Assembly (NCBI GenBank): GCA_026706395.1
Contig: JAPOYU010000092.1
Span: 1-36,970, forward strand
DNA from: Chloroflexota bacterium
GTDB lineage: Bacteria > Chloroflexota > Anaerolineae > Aggregatilineales > Phototrophicaceae
Length of the DNA stretch: 36,970 nt
Direction of reading: 5' to 3'
Shown: piece by piece, positions 1 through 10,893 of the stretch
Position numbering within the stretch: the first letter of the stretch is position 1
How the letters are laid out: each line of letters begins with the position of its first letter
Program-made: the position numbers and the translations under genes
Notes under the pieces: model-generated
Seen by the model: the letters and a program-made list of their open reading frames with translations, nothing else
What the model was told of the DNA's origin: nothing
Databases searched by the model: none

Positions 1-1
1 C

Positions 2-1021
2 TACGACCTGTCGAAAGTGACTTTCATCACCACCGCCAACGACCTGTATTCGATACCCGAAGCCTTGGAAGACCGCCTTGAAGTCATCGAATTCAAGGGC
101 TATTCCGAAGAACAGAAACTGCAGATCGCGCGCCGATTCCTGATACCCAAGCAGCTCGAAGCCAACGGCATCGAAGCCGCCGGCCTGCGCTTCACGACGC
201 CTTCGCTCACCCACATCATCCGGCACTACACCTACGAAAGCGGCGTCCGCAACCTGGAACGGGAAATCGCCAATGTCTGCCGAAAAGTCGCGCGGCAAGT
301 CGCCGCCGAACGCAAGGCCCCGCGACGCGTCGCGCCCGCCACCGTTGAGAAACTTCTCGGGCCGCCACAACTGCTCGGGGCGAAAGTCAACCGCGCCGAC
401 GCTGTCGGCATAGTCAGCGGCTTGGTATGGACGCCGAACGGCGGCGAAATCCAGACCGTCGAAGTTACGCTCCTGCCCGGCAAAGGCAACCTGATGCTCA
501 CCGGTCAGCTTGGCGATGTCCTGCAGGAATCCGCCCACATCGCCTTGAGCTACCTGCGGGCCCGCGCCCATCAGTTCGATCTGCCGCCCGATGATTTCGA
601 GAATTACGATATCCACATCCACATGCCCGAAGGCGCCGTGCCCAAGGACGGACCATCAGCCGGGATCACGCTGGCTACCGCTCTAATCTCCGCTTTCACC
701 GAATGCCCCGCGGACGCCGATTGCGCCATGTCCGGCGAAATCACCCTGCGCGGTCAGATACTCCCCGTCGGCGGCGTCGTCGAAAAAGTGCTGGCCGCCC
801 GCCGCCGCAAGATCCCCCGCATAATCCTTCCAAAAGACAACCAAAAGGACATGCGCGAGCTTCCGCGCGCGGTTATGCGGGATGTATCCGTCGCCTACGT
901 CGAAGATATGCAAGCGGTATTGGACCTGGTCCTCCAGGCTCCACCCCCCAAACGGCAGCGCGATATCGACGCGGGACAGCGGGTGCGCGATAATGATGGC
1001 AATTCAGACGCCGCCGAATGA
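2..1021 (+). CDS. lon: ATP-dependent Lon protease, C-terminal part (5' end outside window)
   Basis: Lon is a cytoplasmic AAA+ serine protease that degrades misfolded and regulatory proteins. The reading frame is open from base 2 ([14 protein letters not shown], the end of the AAA+ core), so the GTG at 17 is internal and the gene starts upstream of the window. The sequence then runs through the AAA+ lid ([10 protein letters not shown]) into the Lon-type protease domain. The catalytic Ser lies in DGPSAGI (codon 656-658) and the catalytic Lys in [10 protein letters not shown] (codon 785-787), the usual Ser-Lys dyad of family S16. About 339 codons are visible, roughly the last 40% of a normal Lon. 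The C-terminus ends in a short polar tail. No T-rich terminator follows; only a small GGGT/ACCC hairpin is seen at 1027-1038. The assignment is secure. Confidence 0.96.
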   Translation, partial: YDLSKVTFITTANDLYSIPEALEDRLEVIEFKGYSEEQKLQIARRFLIPKQLEANGIEAAGLRFTTPSLTHIIRHYTYESGVRNLEREIANVCRKVARQVAAERKAPRRVAPATVEKLLGPPQLLGAKVNRADAVGIVSGLVWTPNGGEIQTVEVTLLPGKGNLMLTGQLGDVLQESAHIALSYLRARAHQFDLPPDDFENYDIHIHMPEGAVPKDGPSAGITLATALISAFTECPADADCAMSGEITLRGQILPVGGVVEKVLAARRRKIPRIILPKDNQKDMRELPRAVMRDVSVAYVEDMQAVLDLVLQAPPPKRQRDIDAGQRVRDNDGNSDAAE

Positions 1022-1246
1022 ATCATAGGGTCATCACCCGCCTGCGCCAGCGTCATTCTAATACTCGCATGATAATATTATGTATCGCAGATTCGACGAT
1101 TTGACATGTCAGCCGATCTGTCCCTTCTTCATCATCTAAGCATTTACCACAGAACGAAACAAATGCGAAATCTGGTATTTCACACCCTGTGTCTCAGAAT
1201 TGCCAAGTCAGTCCTGCAAAATATAGAGTTGCTTGGCGACTCAGCC

Positions 1247-1284
1247 CCCCTCCCTAAAGCTTTGGGGAGGGGCCGGGGGAGGGG
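1247..1284. repeat. GC-rich palindrome plus 12-bp-spaced direct repeat
   Basis: The arms CCCCTCCC (1247-1254) and GGGAGGGG (1265-1272) flank TAAAGCTTTG, giving a 13-bp hairpin with one T-G wobble and almost no loop. The word GGGGAGGGG then recurs at 1276-1284, 12 bp after its first copy. This sits in the 321-bp interval between lon and the lipoprotein. Nearby are a TGACATGTCA palindrome (1102-1111) and an AT-rich ATAATATTAT palindrome just after lon. Just downstream of the repeat is a GTG-rich CTCTGTGCCTCTGTGG stretch. It resembles short dispersed intergenic repeats known from several bacterial phyla, but only one copy is in this window, so that status is inferred. Confidence 0.55.
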
Positions 1285-1342
1285 TTGGAAAAGCGACAAT
1301 CCGCCTTTCTCATTTCCTTCTGCATACTACCTCTGTGCCTCT

Positions 1343-2899
1343 GTGGTGAAAAAAGGCGTATTAGCCGTCTCGATTGTTGCTCTGCTTGGCGCCTGCAGCG
1401 CGCTAAGCCGGCCGACTCCCACCGCCACGCCTTCGCCGACCGCTACAGCAACACCTACGCCCATCCCAACCGATACCGCCACGCCCCTGCCGACCGATAC
1501 CCTGACACCAACGGCGACGCCCACCGCCAGCGATACGCCGACCATCACGCCGACGCCCTCCCCAACCTTGACGCCATCGATTACGCCTTGGCCGGAAACC
1601 AGCTATGTCTTTGACAATTGGGATGTCGTCGATCTGCCGGCCGAAATCAGTGACGGCATCGACAATCAGATGATCGCCTTCCTCAGCGCCAATCGGCAGG
1701 AAACGATCGCCAACATCGCCACCGCTCAGCCTTTCACCGGCGTGCAGACGGTCTACTTCGCCTCGCCGCTTAGCGCTCGCAGTCGAATACCCGTGCTGGA
1801 ACTGGAATCGACCGCCGGCCTGGACGTATTCACGGCCAAACCCGGCAACGCCCTGGCTTTTGTGCAGACGAACGGCGACGTGCGCACTGACGGACTCTAC
1901 ATTCTCGATCTCTCAACCGGCTTCAGCGCGCGGATTCTGGCCGGCGAGAATCCGCTAGTCCAGCGCGGCCGCTACATGCCGCCCTCCTGGTCGCCCGATG
2001 GCGAGCAACTGGCTCTGGCTCTCGCGACCGGCTACCACATGGATATCTTTCTCTACGCCAAAGACGGCTCAGGAAGACAGAACATCACTGACCACGGCAG
2101 CTACGACTTCTGGCCAAGCTTTTCGCCCGACGGCAAAACCATCGCCTTCGTTTCCGACCGCGCCGATTGCCCGAGTTGGAACCCCGGCGATCCCGGCTTC
2201 TGCGATGGGCTGACCCTCCCTCCCCCGGCCGGCGGTATGGTCTACCTCTACGAAGTGGCGAGCGGAAGCGTCAGCCTCGTCTCCGACTTGACCGTGACTG
2301 AACCGCCCTACTGGATAAACTCGTCCATGCTCGCCTTGGCTACCGGCGCCCCATTCGACCTGCTGAATCCCCAGCGGCGGATCTGGCGCGCCGATATCAG
2401 CAGCGGCGAAGTCCTCGAAATACGCCTGCCCGACGGCCCCGCAAGCGCCAGTTACCTCTCCGAGAGCTGGTCGCCGCGCGGCAGCGCCGTTCTTGTGCAC
2501 ATTGCCGACAGCACAAATCAGCTTGTCCTCCTGAGCGCTGAGAGCGCGATCCTCGGGGCTGACGACAACCTGGATTTCCCCCGCTACAGCCTGTCGTCTG
2601 CCTGGGCGCCTGACGGGCAGCGCATCGCCATCGGCGGAACCGCCGGCCACTGCCCCTATGGCGTCCGCGTGAAAGACAGCCGCTTCCGCAACGTGGCCAC
2701 CGCTGGTCTGCCGCCGACCATGTGCGATCCGCGATACTCCTTTGACGGGCGGTTCATCGCATTCGCCGGCGTCAATCCGCGCGTCGACGGCCGCAACGAC
2801 ATCTATGTCGCCAGCGCCAACGGCTTCGGCGCCAGCAGCATCACTCTCGACCTGCGCGGCCACGTCGAACTAATCGGCTGGGTCGGCGGCTCATCCTAA
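1343..2899 (+). CDS. Lipoprotein with Thr/Pro linker and TolB/PD40-like beta-propeller
   Basis: A predicted surface-anchored protein of 518 aa. From the GTG at 1343 it begins [18 protein letters not shown], a lipoprotein signal peptide with lipobox LLGAC (Cys18). A Thr/Pro/Ala-rich low-complexity linker of about 60 residues follows, then a propeller domain with repeated WSPDG-type blades ([40 protein letters not shown]). Such TolB/PD40 repeats usually mediate protein or ligand binding; no catalytic motif is visible. The open frame extends back to 1106, but that stretch crosses a GC-rich repeat and would bury the signal peptide, so GTG 1343 or GTG 1346 is preferred. No Shine-Dalgarno is visible at either. 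The ligand is unknown. Confidence 0.82.
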   Translation: MVKKGVLAVSIVALLGACSALSRPTPTATPSPTATATPTPIPTDTATPLPTDTLTPTATPTASDTPTITPTPSPTLTPSITPWPETSYVFDNWDVVDLPAEISDGIDNQMIAFLSANRQETIANIATAQPFTGVQTVYFASPLSARSRIPVLELESTAGLDVFTAKPGNALAFVQTNGDVRTDGLYILDLSTGFSARILAGENPLVQRGRYMPPSWSPDGEQLALALATGYHMDIFLYAKDGSGRQNITDHGSYDFWPSFSPDGKTIAFVSDRADCPSWNPGDPGFCDGLTLPPPAGGMVYLYEVASGSVSLVSDLTVTEPPYWINSSMLALATGAPFDLLNPQRRIWRADISSGEVLEIRLPDGPASASYLSESWSPRGSAVLVHIADSTNQLVLLSAESAILGADDNLDFPRYSLSSAWAPDGQRIAIGGTAGHCPYGVRVKDSRFRNVATAGLPPTMCDPRYSFDGRFIAFAGVNPRVDGRNDIYVASANGFGASSITLDLRGHVELIGWVGGSS

Positions 2900-2972
2900 C
2901 CCCTCACGGTTTACGCCCGCAATCCGTACGGGCGAACCGGCGCTCATCCTTCGTTTGAATTTTCCAATACGA

Positions 2973-3013
2973 GAACAAATGTTCGCCTTTGAATGGAATA
3001 TTTGTGCTAGAAT
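2973..3013 (+). promoter_or_regulatory. SOS-type promoter: LexA-like box plus TGTGC-extended -10
   Basis: The perfect inverted repeat GAACAAATGTTC (2973-2984) fits the GAAC-N4-GTTC LexA box of Gram-positive-type bacteria. It is followed after exactly 23 bp by TAGAAT (3008-3013), preceded by TGTGC (3003-3007). The box would cover the -35 region. The same layout recurs at 31805-31845. Downstream on this strand are the 59-codon ORF at 3176 and fabG at 3563. LexA binding is inferred from the motif only. Confidence 0.6.
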
Positions 3014-3150
3014 GAAGCCGGGTCGATAGAGATTCCCATACCCGGACGGATGACAAAGCCGGGACCGCCATCAGCCCTGCGGCCAGCGGGACATCTCTCA
3101 TTCGTCCCCCGGGCGCGCCAGCCGGCCCGGCGTCAAATCTGACCGCAAGG

Positions 3151-3204
3151 GCAAAACGCAAAAGAACGCAAAAAGATGCAAAAAGACGCAAAAAGGTCCA
3201 AACG
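3151..3204. repeat. Phased A-tracts, about 10-bp period
   Basis: Six A-runs start at 3153, 3160, 3170, 3180, 3190 and 3200; the last five are spaced exactly 10 bp apart in degenerate units of the form GCAAAAAGAY. A-tracts in phase with the helical turn are the classic sequence of intrinsically curved DNA. The block lies in the 663-bp gap between the lipoprotein and fabG, downstream of the SOS-type promoter, and overlaps the start of the small ORF at 3176. Read on the other strand it resembles the CTTTTTGCGT type of repeat found in bacterial intergenic DNA. Confidence 0.6.
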
Positions 3205-3355
3205 GGGCTATTCACTCGATGCAAAAGCTGAAGCTCTTAATGAGCTCGGCCTTCACGACGGCAACATCAACAAGACCTCGACAGAACACGGACAATGGCA
3301 AAATATTTCCGGCCGCGCTCGCCGGGATCCGCAGGCGCGACGGGCGAAGCTATGA
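3176..3355 (+). CDS. Small basic protein, possible helix-turn-helix remnant (59 aa)
   Basis: An ATG-started frame of 59 codons ending in TGA, downstream of the SOS-type promoter. The N-terminus is strongly basic (MQKDAKRSKRGYS). The segment YSLDAKAEALNELGLHDGN, followed by INKTSTEHG, resembles the first helices of small helix-turn-helix proteins of the type YTLxxKxxALxxLxxNGGNxxxTAxELG, as in phage terminase small subunits. The second half (GRARRDPQARRAKL) is less recognisable. No good Shine-Dalgarno precedes the ATG, and the first codons lie within the A-tract repeat, so this may be a decayed gene. The rest of the interval up to 3562 holds no convincing gene. The family link is from memory of motif shape. 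Confidence 0.35.
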   Translation: MQKDAKRSKRGYSLDAKAEALNELGLHDGNINKTSTEHGQWQNISGRARRDPQARRAKL

Positions 3356-3562
3356 CTATCGGCGGTGGCTGGCGCGGCTGCAATTACTGGCGCTCTATGG
3401 AATACGGAACGAGCCTTGCAACGACTCTTTCCTGGTTCGGGCAGGTCGCCCTCAATACGGACAGATTCGTACGGGCCGCGAGAATCACTCTGTGCCAGCG
3501 CAGAACTCGGTGGTTAAAATGGTCTCAAGCTCATCCTCTAAGACATGCGGAAAGGACAGCGC

Positions 3563-4309
3563 ATGACCCGATTCGAAGGCAAAGTGGCGCTCGTCACCGG
3601 AGGCGGTCGCGGCATCGGACGCGCAATCTGCCTGGAACTGGCGGCTCAAGGCGCGGCCCTGATCGTCAATTACGTCAACAATTCGCAATCGGCCGAAGAT
3701 ACCGCAGCGGCGATAAGGGCAAGCGGCGGCCAGGCGCTCTCGCTGCAAGCCGATGTAAGCGACGCGGGCCAGGTGTCGTCGCTGTTCAAGGAAGCGAAAT
3801 CTGTACATGGCGCCGTGGACATACTGGTGAACAACGCCGGCATCACCCGCGACAACATCATCATGATGATGAAACCGGATGACTTCGATATCGTACAGGC
3901 GACAAACCTGCGCAGTTGCTGGCTCTGCTGCAAGGAGGCGGCGCGAATCATGATGCGCAAGCGCGCCGGCAGCATCATCAACATCACCAGCGTCGTCGGC
4001 ATCGCCGGCAATGGAGGGCAGACCAACTACGCCGCCAGCAAAGCCGGCATCATCGGGCTGACCAAGTCGCTGGCGAAGGAGCTGGCGCCGCGCGGTGTGC
4101 GCGTCAACGCGGTCGCGCCGGGCTTCGTCGAGACGGACATGACCGCCGATCTCGCCGATGATCTCAAAGGCGCCGCGCTGGAAGCGATTCCCCTGGGACG
4201 CATGGGCGACCCGGAAGATATCGCCAAGGCGGTCGCCTTCCTGGCCTCAGCCGACGCGTCTTACATCACCGGGCAGACCTTGGTAGTCGACGGCGGCATG
4301 GTAATGTAG
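3563..4309 (+). CDS. fabG: 3-oxoacyl-ACP reductase-like short-chain dehydrogenase
   Basis: A classical SDR of 248 aa, the usual FabG length. FabG reduces 3-oxoacyl-ACP with NADPH in fatty-acid elongation in the cytoplasm. The Rossmann motif TGGGRGIGRAI is near the N-terminus, NNAG lies in the middle, and the catalytic triad is Ser143 (NITSVVG), Tyr156 and Lys160 (YAASK). The conserved C-terminal end SYITGQTLVVDGGM matches FabG well. ATG 3563 is chosen over the in-frame ATG at 3545 because GGAAAGGA (3549-3556) sits correctly before it. No other fatty-acid gene is adjacent, so a different 3-hydroxyacyl or alcohol substrate cannot be excluded. Confidence 0.9.
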   Translation: MTRFEGKVALVTGGGRGIGRAICLELAAQGAALIVNYVNNSQSAEDTAAAIRASGGQALSLQADVSDAGQVSSLFKEAKSVHGAVDILVNNAGITRDNIIMMMKPDDFDIVQATNLRSCWLCCKEAARIMMRKRAGSIINITSVVGIAGNGGQTNYAASKAGIIGLTKSLAKELAPRGVRVNAVAPGFVETDMTADLADDLKGAALEAIPLGRMGDPEDIAKAVAFLASADASYITGQTLVVDGGMVM

Positions 4310-4405
4310 GCTGCGAAAATCTGATGGTAAATTGATGACAAGTGGCGAACAGAAGACAGTTTCTTGATGATATCCGTCGAACTGTGGCCATATGGAGCGA
4401 GCCGA

Positions 4406-4753
4406 ATGAGCACAATATTTTCCAAAATCATCGCCAAAGAGATTCCAGCCGACATCGTCTACGAAGATGAGCTGGCGCTGGCCTTCCGCGATATCGCGCC
4501 GCAAGCCCCAACCCACATCCTGATCATTCCCAAGCGCGAAATCGCCACCGCCAACGATGTAACCGCCGGAGACGAAGCCGCGCTGGGCCGGCTCTTCACT
4601 GTTGCGGCGAAGATCGCGGCGGACGAAGGCATCGCGGAAGACGGCTACCGCCTGATCGTGAACTGCAACGCGCACGGCGGGCAGGAAGTCTTTCATCTGC
4701 ATATGCACTTGCTGGGCGGGCGCTCGCTTGGGCCCATGCTGGCGCGAAAGTGA
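4406..4753 (+). CDS. HIT-family nucleotide hydrolase (HinT-like)
   Basis: A histidine-triad protein of 115 aa, the normal length for HinT/PKCI-type enzymes, which hydrolyse purine nucleoside phosphoramidates and adenylates. The opening [21 protein letters not shown] and the triad HLHMHLLGG (His97, His99, His101) are diagnostic. ATG 4406 is preferred over the upstream in-frame ATG because family members begin at this point and a GGAG lies upstream at 4393-4396. It lies 96 bp after fabG on the same strand and is convergent with the DsbA-like gene. The physiological substrate of HinT proteins is generally unresolved. Confidence 0.93.
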   Translation: MSTIFSKIIAKEIPADIVYEDELALAFRDIAPQAPTHILIIPKREIATANDVTAGDEAALGRLFTVAAKIAADEGIAEDGYRLIVNCNAHGGQEVFHLHMHLLGGRSLGPMLARK

Positions 4754-4805
4754 CTTTGAGCGCGATGCGGCTCGGCTCCCGCAAAGTTCCTGCTAAAGCC
4801 GGGCA

Positions 4806-5693
4806 TTAACCGTCGCTTGCCGCAGTTCCTGTCGCTGCAATTCGCGTGGGCGTTTGAGCGACATCAGTAGCAACGGCCTGGCTCGTAGCCTCTGCGGTGG
4901 GAGGCGCCAGTGTCTCCGTAGCGACTTGCACGGTGGGCGTCAGGGTTGCGGTCGCGGGCAGGCCCCAATCGGCCGGCGTGGCGTCGTCAATGGCTTGCAA
5001 GATCGTCGCGGTCGACGGGATGGTCCCGCCGGCTTCCAGCGTGACGCCGTTGACGCGGAGGGTCGGCGTGCTGGCGACGTTCTCGTTCTGCGCGGCCGCC
5101 AGGGTCCTGCTGATGGCGGCGGAGTTGAAGCAGTCGGTAAAGGCGCCGCTGCCGAGGCCCAGCTTTTCGATGCCGGCGAGGAGGCGATTCTGCGAGAAGG
5201 CGGTGTTGCCGTAGCGCGTCTGCCAATCGAAAAGGACATCGTGCAGCTCCCAGAACATGCCTTGCCGGCCGGCGCAGAGGGCAGCGCGGGAGGCGCCCTC
5301 GGCATTGGGCACGGCGCCCGTGTTCAGTGGCACGTAGGTGAAGCGGACTTGCCCGTCGCGGACGCGCTCCAGCAGCGCGTCAAAGCTGTCTTTGTGCAGG
5401 GATTCGCAGCCGGGGCAGGCAAAGCTGGCGTATTCCTCGACCGTCACAGGCGCATCGGCGTCCCCCAGGCGCGGGTAGCCTGCGGGCGAGAAGGAGCGCT
5501 TGATGCCCTCATAGCGCGCCGAGAGGTCGGCGGAGACTTGCGCTTCGACCGGTTGATTGGAGACGATGACGACAGCGATGGCAACCACCGCGACAACAAC
5601 GATGCCGATGAGCAGGTAGAAGCGTTGGCTTTGACGGCGTTGCTTTTGGCGGCGCTGTCGGGCTTCGCGCGTGCGGCTCTGTCGTTTTGCCAT
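4806..5693 (-). CDS. Membrane-anchored DsbA-like thiol-disulfide oxidoreductase
   Basis: Protein of 295 aa. A very basic N-terminus (about 24 residues rich in Arg, Lys and Gln) precedes one transmembrane helix (about 25-45), so the rest should lie outside the cytoplasmic membrane. The thioredoxin-fold domain (about 68-240) has the active site CPGC (Cys93, Cys96) in YASFACPGCE and a cis-Pro at ASTPT (Pro210). Cys140 and Cys188 match extra cysteines common in the DsbA_4/BdbD-type group. The C-terminal 50 residues are a Thr/Ala/Pro tail like the lipoprotein linker. The likely role is disulfide formation or exchange in exported proteins. No DsbB or VKOR partner is adjacent. A clear promoter lies upstream. 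Confidence 0.88.
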   Translation of the reverse strand: MAKRQSRTREARQRRQKQRRQSQRFYLLIGIVVVAVVAIAVVIVSNQPVEAQVSADLSARYEGIKRSFSPAGYPRLGDADAPVTVEEYASFACPGCESLHKDSFDALLERVRDGQVRFTYVPLNTGAVPNAEGASRAALCAGRQGMFWELHDVLFDWQTRYGNTAFSQNRLLAGIEKLGLGSGAFTDCFNSAAISRTLAAAQNENVASTPTLRVNGVTLEAGGTIPSTATILQAIDDATPADWGLPATATLTPTVQVATETLAPPTAEATSQAVATDVAQTPTRIAATGTAASDG

Positions 5694-5745
5694 AATTTCG
5701 CAACCTGTTGAACTGCATCAATTCTTGCGGTCAGCAAATGCCGCA

Positions 5746-5774
5746 AGTCTACTTGACGGCTTTGATTTTGTAAA
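5746..5774 (-). promoter_or_regulatory. Promoter of the DsbA-like gene, with leader hairpin
   Basis: On the minus strand TTTACA (5769-5774) and TAGACT (5746-5751) are separated by exactly 17 bp, 53 bp before the ATG. The inverted repeat CTTGCGG/CCGCAAG (5724-5730 and 5741-5747, 10-nt loop) overlaps the edge of the -10 and the transcription start, so it could be an operator or a leader hairpin. In the remaining bases up to 5979 I see no gene. Confidence 0.5.
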
Positions 5775-5979
5775 ACGACAAGTTGAGTGGTGGAGGGTAT
5801 CGGTTCAAAGATAAGCTCAGGGGCAGGTACTAGCGCAATGGGCGTGTTAAGTTATGCGGAAGATGCAGCGTCAGTCGTTTTCGAGAACAATAGTATTCAG
5901 TCGCTGATAAACTCCTCGTCCCGATCCAAGTAAATTGAGCTTGTCCATCTCGCTGCCATTTGGGTTCTTCTCCTTTTCT

Positions 5980-6555
5980 TTATAGACTCCTGAATTTGTA
6001 GGGAATTTCCTCGAACAAGAGCAGCCTATCCTCAGTCCAGAATGGGTCCTCTAAGAGCGTGAGCTCACCGTCGTGACGAATCAAGACATCCCGTTCAGGA
6101 TTGTCGAGAAACAACGCTATGCTGTCATCGGATGTCGCAATCAGGCCGACCACACCTTTGAGTATGACGTCACGCAGCGGCGGAATATCCCATTCTCCAT
6201 TGTTCTTGATCCAGATCGCTTCGCTCCTACTATAGAAGATCGGCATCAAGAGATTCGGAATGAAACCATACTGTTCCATCCTCATGCGCCTCATACGTTC
6301 TGAGGCGTTAGACTGTTTCGCATCAATTGAGAATGGGCTCTTGTTGACTGTTGTTCGCCTGTTACCGCTGGTTCCAACTACCTGTAAAACGAAGTCGTCA
6401 AAGGCATGATGGCAAAAGTTTGCCATTATCTCCGGTCCCACACGTGTTGACTTGATGTAAATCGCATCGTTATATGACACAGTTAGCTCCGTACCGCGCC
6501 GATTTACCCATCTGCTGCTAAGTTTACCCCGTTCGGCGCTTGAATCGTAAAGCAT
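5980..6555 (-). CDS. Hypothetical protein, no recognised family
   Basis: A 191-aa soluble protein with no signal peptide or membrane helix and no motif I recognise. It is rich in charged and aromatic residues (for example QYGFIPNLLMPIFYSR and PFWTEDRLLLFEEIPYKF) and alternates short hydrophobic stretches, suggesting a mixed or mainly beta fold. ATG 6555 is given as the start; a TTG at 6579 preceded by GGTGAG is an equally possible start (199 aa). Base composition is visibly more AT-rich than the flanking genes, and it stands alone between the dsbA-like gene and aconitase, which fits recent acquisition. No function is proposed. Confidence 0.6.
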   Translation of the reverse strand: MLYDSSAERGKLSSRWVNRRGTELTVSYNDAIYIKSTRVGPEIMANFCHHAFDDFVLQVVGTSGNRRTTVNKSPFSIDAKQSNASERMRRMRMEQYGFIPNLLMPIFYSRSEAIWIKNNGEWDIPPLRDVILKGVVGLIATSDDSIALFLDNPERDVLIRHDGELTLLEDPFWTEDRLLLFEEIPYKFRSL

Positions 6556-6599
6556 CAATTTCTCTGGGCGGCGAGGCAATTGACGATCTCACCGCCGCG

Positions 6600-6629
6600 G
6601 TAACAGCGAGGTCGATTCTCTGATAGAAT
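6600..6629 (+). promoter_or_regulatory. Candidate aconitase promoter
   Basis: TAGAAT (6624-6629) is preceded by TG plus one base, an extended -10 element. GTAACA (6600-6605) lies 18 bp upstream and matches the -35 consensus at four of six positions. Transcription would start near 6636, leaving a leader of about 85 nt before acnA. Confidence 0.42.
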
Positions 6630-6720
6630 ACAGGGTCATTATCATATTCTCAAAATGGCACATTGTAGACGCCACAAGTAACGTAGGCGGACTTGCGCGC
6701 GTCGAGAAAAGGGAAACTTC

Positions 6721-9426
<2,706 letters not shown>

Positions 9427-9547
9427 GCGCTTCCAGTGACTATGCCTGCAGCGCGTCCCAAGAGGGCGCGTCTGCCATTTTGGGGTAGAATGACCTTTTG
9501 ATTTCTGTCCTTGCGCCGAGAATCGCTTGTCGCCAATTGGAGCGTCC

Positions 9548-10858
9548 ATGAAGTATCCCTTGCGGGTGAGCCATCGGCTTTTGATCACGATGTTTGTCGC
9601 GCAGAGTTTGTTCTCGGCGGCGCAGATATCGATTATCACCTTGCATTCGATCGCGGCGGGGATCCTGGGCGGTTCGGACGCGGCGGCGGGTTTGCCGACC
9701 ACGATGGTCACGTTCGCGCATTCTATTATGGCCTACTTCATGGGCTTGATCATGGGGCGCTATGGGCGGCGCAACGGGCTGTGCACCGCCTATGGCATCG
9801 GTTTGGCCGGGGCGATTATCGGCATCTACGCCGTTATCAACGGGATTTTCTGGCTGCTGCTGCTGAGCTCCGCCACGATGGGTATGTCGCGCTCCGGCGT
9901 GCAGATGAGCCGCTTCGTGGTCGGCGAGATCTTTCCGATAGACAGACGGGCGCAAATGATCGGTCGTATCGTGTTCGCTGGCACGATCGGCGCGATATTC
10001 GGACCGGGCCTGGTCGAGCCGAGCAGCCAATTGGCGAAGTTTCTGGCGCTTGACATCGTGTATGGTCCAGCATTGGCACAGACGCAGTTTCTTCAATCCG
10101 TATTGCCGATAACATCGTCTGGGGACGAACTGACCACTGGACCCTGGGTGATCGCCTGCTTTATGTACGCGATTTCTTTTTTGATCACGTTTTTCTTGCT
10201 GCGGCCGGAGCCGGCGCTGGTGGCCGAGCAGTACTCCGAGCCGATTGTAGACCCGACGAAACCGGAGCAGGGACATAAGTTGGCCGAATTGCTGCGGCTG
10301 CCGAATGTGCAGTTGGCGATTCTTTCAATGCTGATCTGCCAGATGGTAATGGCCACATTGATGACGATCACGCCTTGGCACATGCACCTGACTGATCATT
10401 CCAACGCGCAGGTGTCGCTGGTGATCGCGGCGCATGTGCTGGGCATGTTTGGCCTGTCGCCGCTGACGGGCTATCTGATAGACCGTTACGGCCGCGTGAC
10501 CATGATGGTTATTGCGGCGCTCGTCTTGGTCGCGTCGACGATTATCTCGCCGCTGTCGACGCAGATGCCGTACCTGATTGCCGGACTGTTCTTGCTGGGT
10601 TTGGGCTGGAATTTCGGCTACGTGGCGGGCTCGTCGATGCTGGCTGACGCGCTTAGCGGCGCTGATCGCACGCGGGTGGCGGGATTCAACGACATGCTGG
10701 TGGCTTTTTTCGCCGGCTTGGGCACCTTGAGCTCGGGCTTTCTCTTCAGCCTGGGCGGTTTCCTGTTTGTCAGCGCGGGGGGCGGCCTGCTGGCGCTGTT
10801 GCTGCTGGCGCTGATTCGCTCGCTGACGAGCCGGCAGATTGCCTTGCAGGGCGCTTAA
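9548..10858 (+). CDS. MFS transporter
   Basis: A 436-aa polytopic membrane protein with about twelve hydrophobic segments. It has a motif-A-like cytoplasmic loop between the second and third helices (MGLIMGRYGRRNG) and an equivalent loop in the C-terminal half (GYLIDRYGRVTMM), the two-fold pattern of the major facilitator superfamily. ATG 9548 is preferred over an upstream start because GGAG (9538-9541) is well placed. A TAGAAT (9486-9491) upstream could be a -10 element but lacks a convincing -35. The RNase H gene begins 35 bp downstream, so they may be co-transcribed. The substrate cannot be read from sequence; a drug or metabolite efflux role is possible. Confidence 0.85.
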   Translation: MKYPLRVSHRLLITMFVAQSLFSAAQISIITLHSIAAGILGGSDAAAGLPTTMVTFAHSIMAYFMGLIMGRYGRRNGLCTAYGIGLAGAIIGIYAVINGIFWLLLLSSATMGMSRSGVQMSRFVVGEIFPIDRRAQMIGRIVFAGTIGAIFGPGLVEPSSQLAKFLALDIVYGPALAQTQFLQSVLPITSSGDELTTGPWVIACFMYAISFLITFFLLRPEPALVAEQYSEPIVDPTKPEQGHKLAELLRLPNVQLAILSMLICQMVMATLMTITPWHMHLTDHSNAQVSLVIAAHVLGMFGLSPLTGYLIDRYGRVTMMVIAALVLVASTIISPLSTQMPYLIAGLFLLGLGWNFGYVAGSSMLADALSGADRTRVAGFNDMLVAFFAGLGTLSSGFLFSLGGFLFVSAGGGLLALLLLALIRSLTSRQIALQGA

Positions 10859-10893
10859 GACGCGCTTGAGTGACGGGTCAACGAGCTGGCGAA

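Noticed and set aside
3219..3566. 115-codon plus-strand frame before fabG
   Set aside because: No family features, overlaps a better 59-codon frame, and no Shine-Dalgarno.
9486..9491. TAGAAT before the MFS gene as a promoter
   Set aside because: No TG extension and no -35-like hexamer at 16-18 bp; kept only as a remark in the MFS entry.
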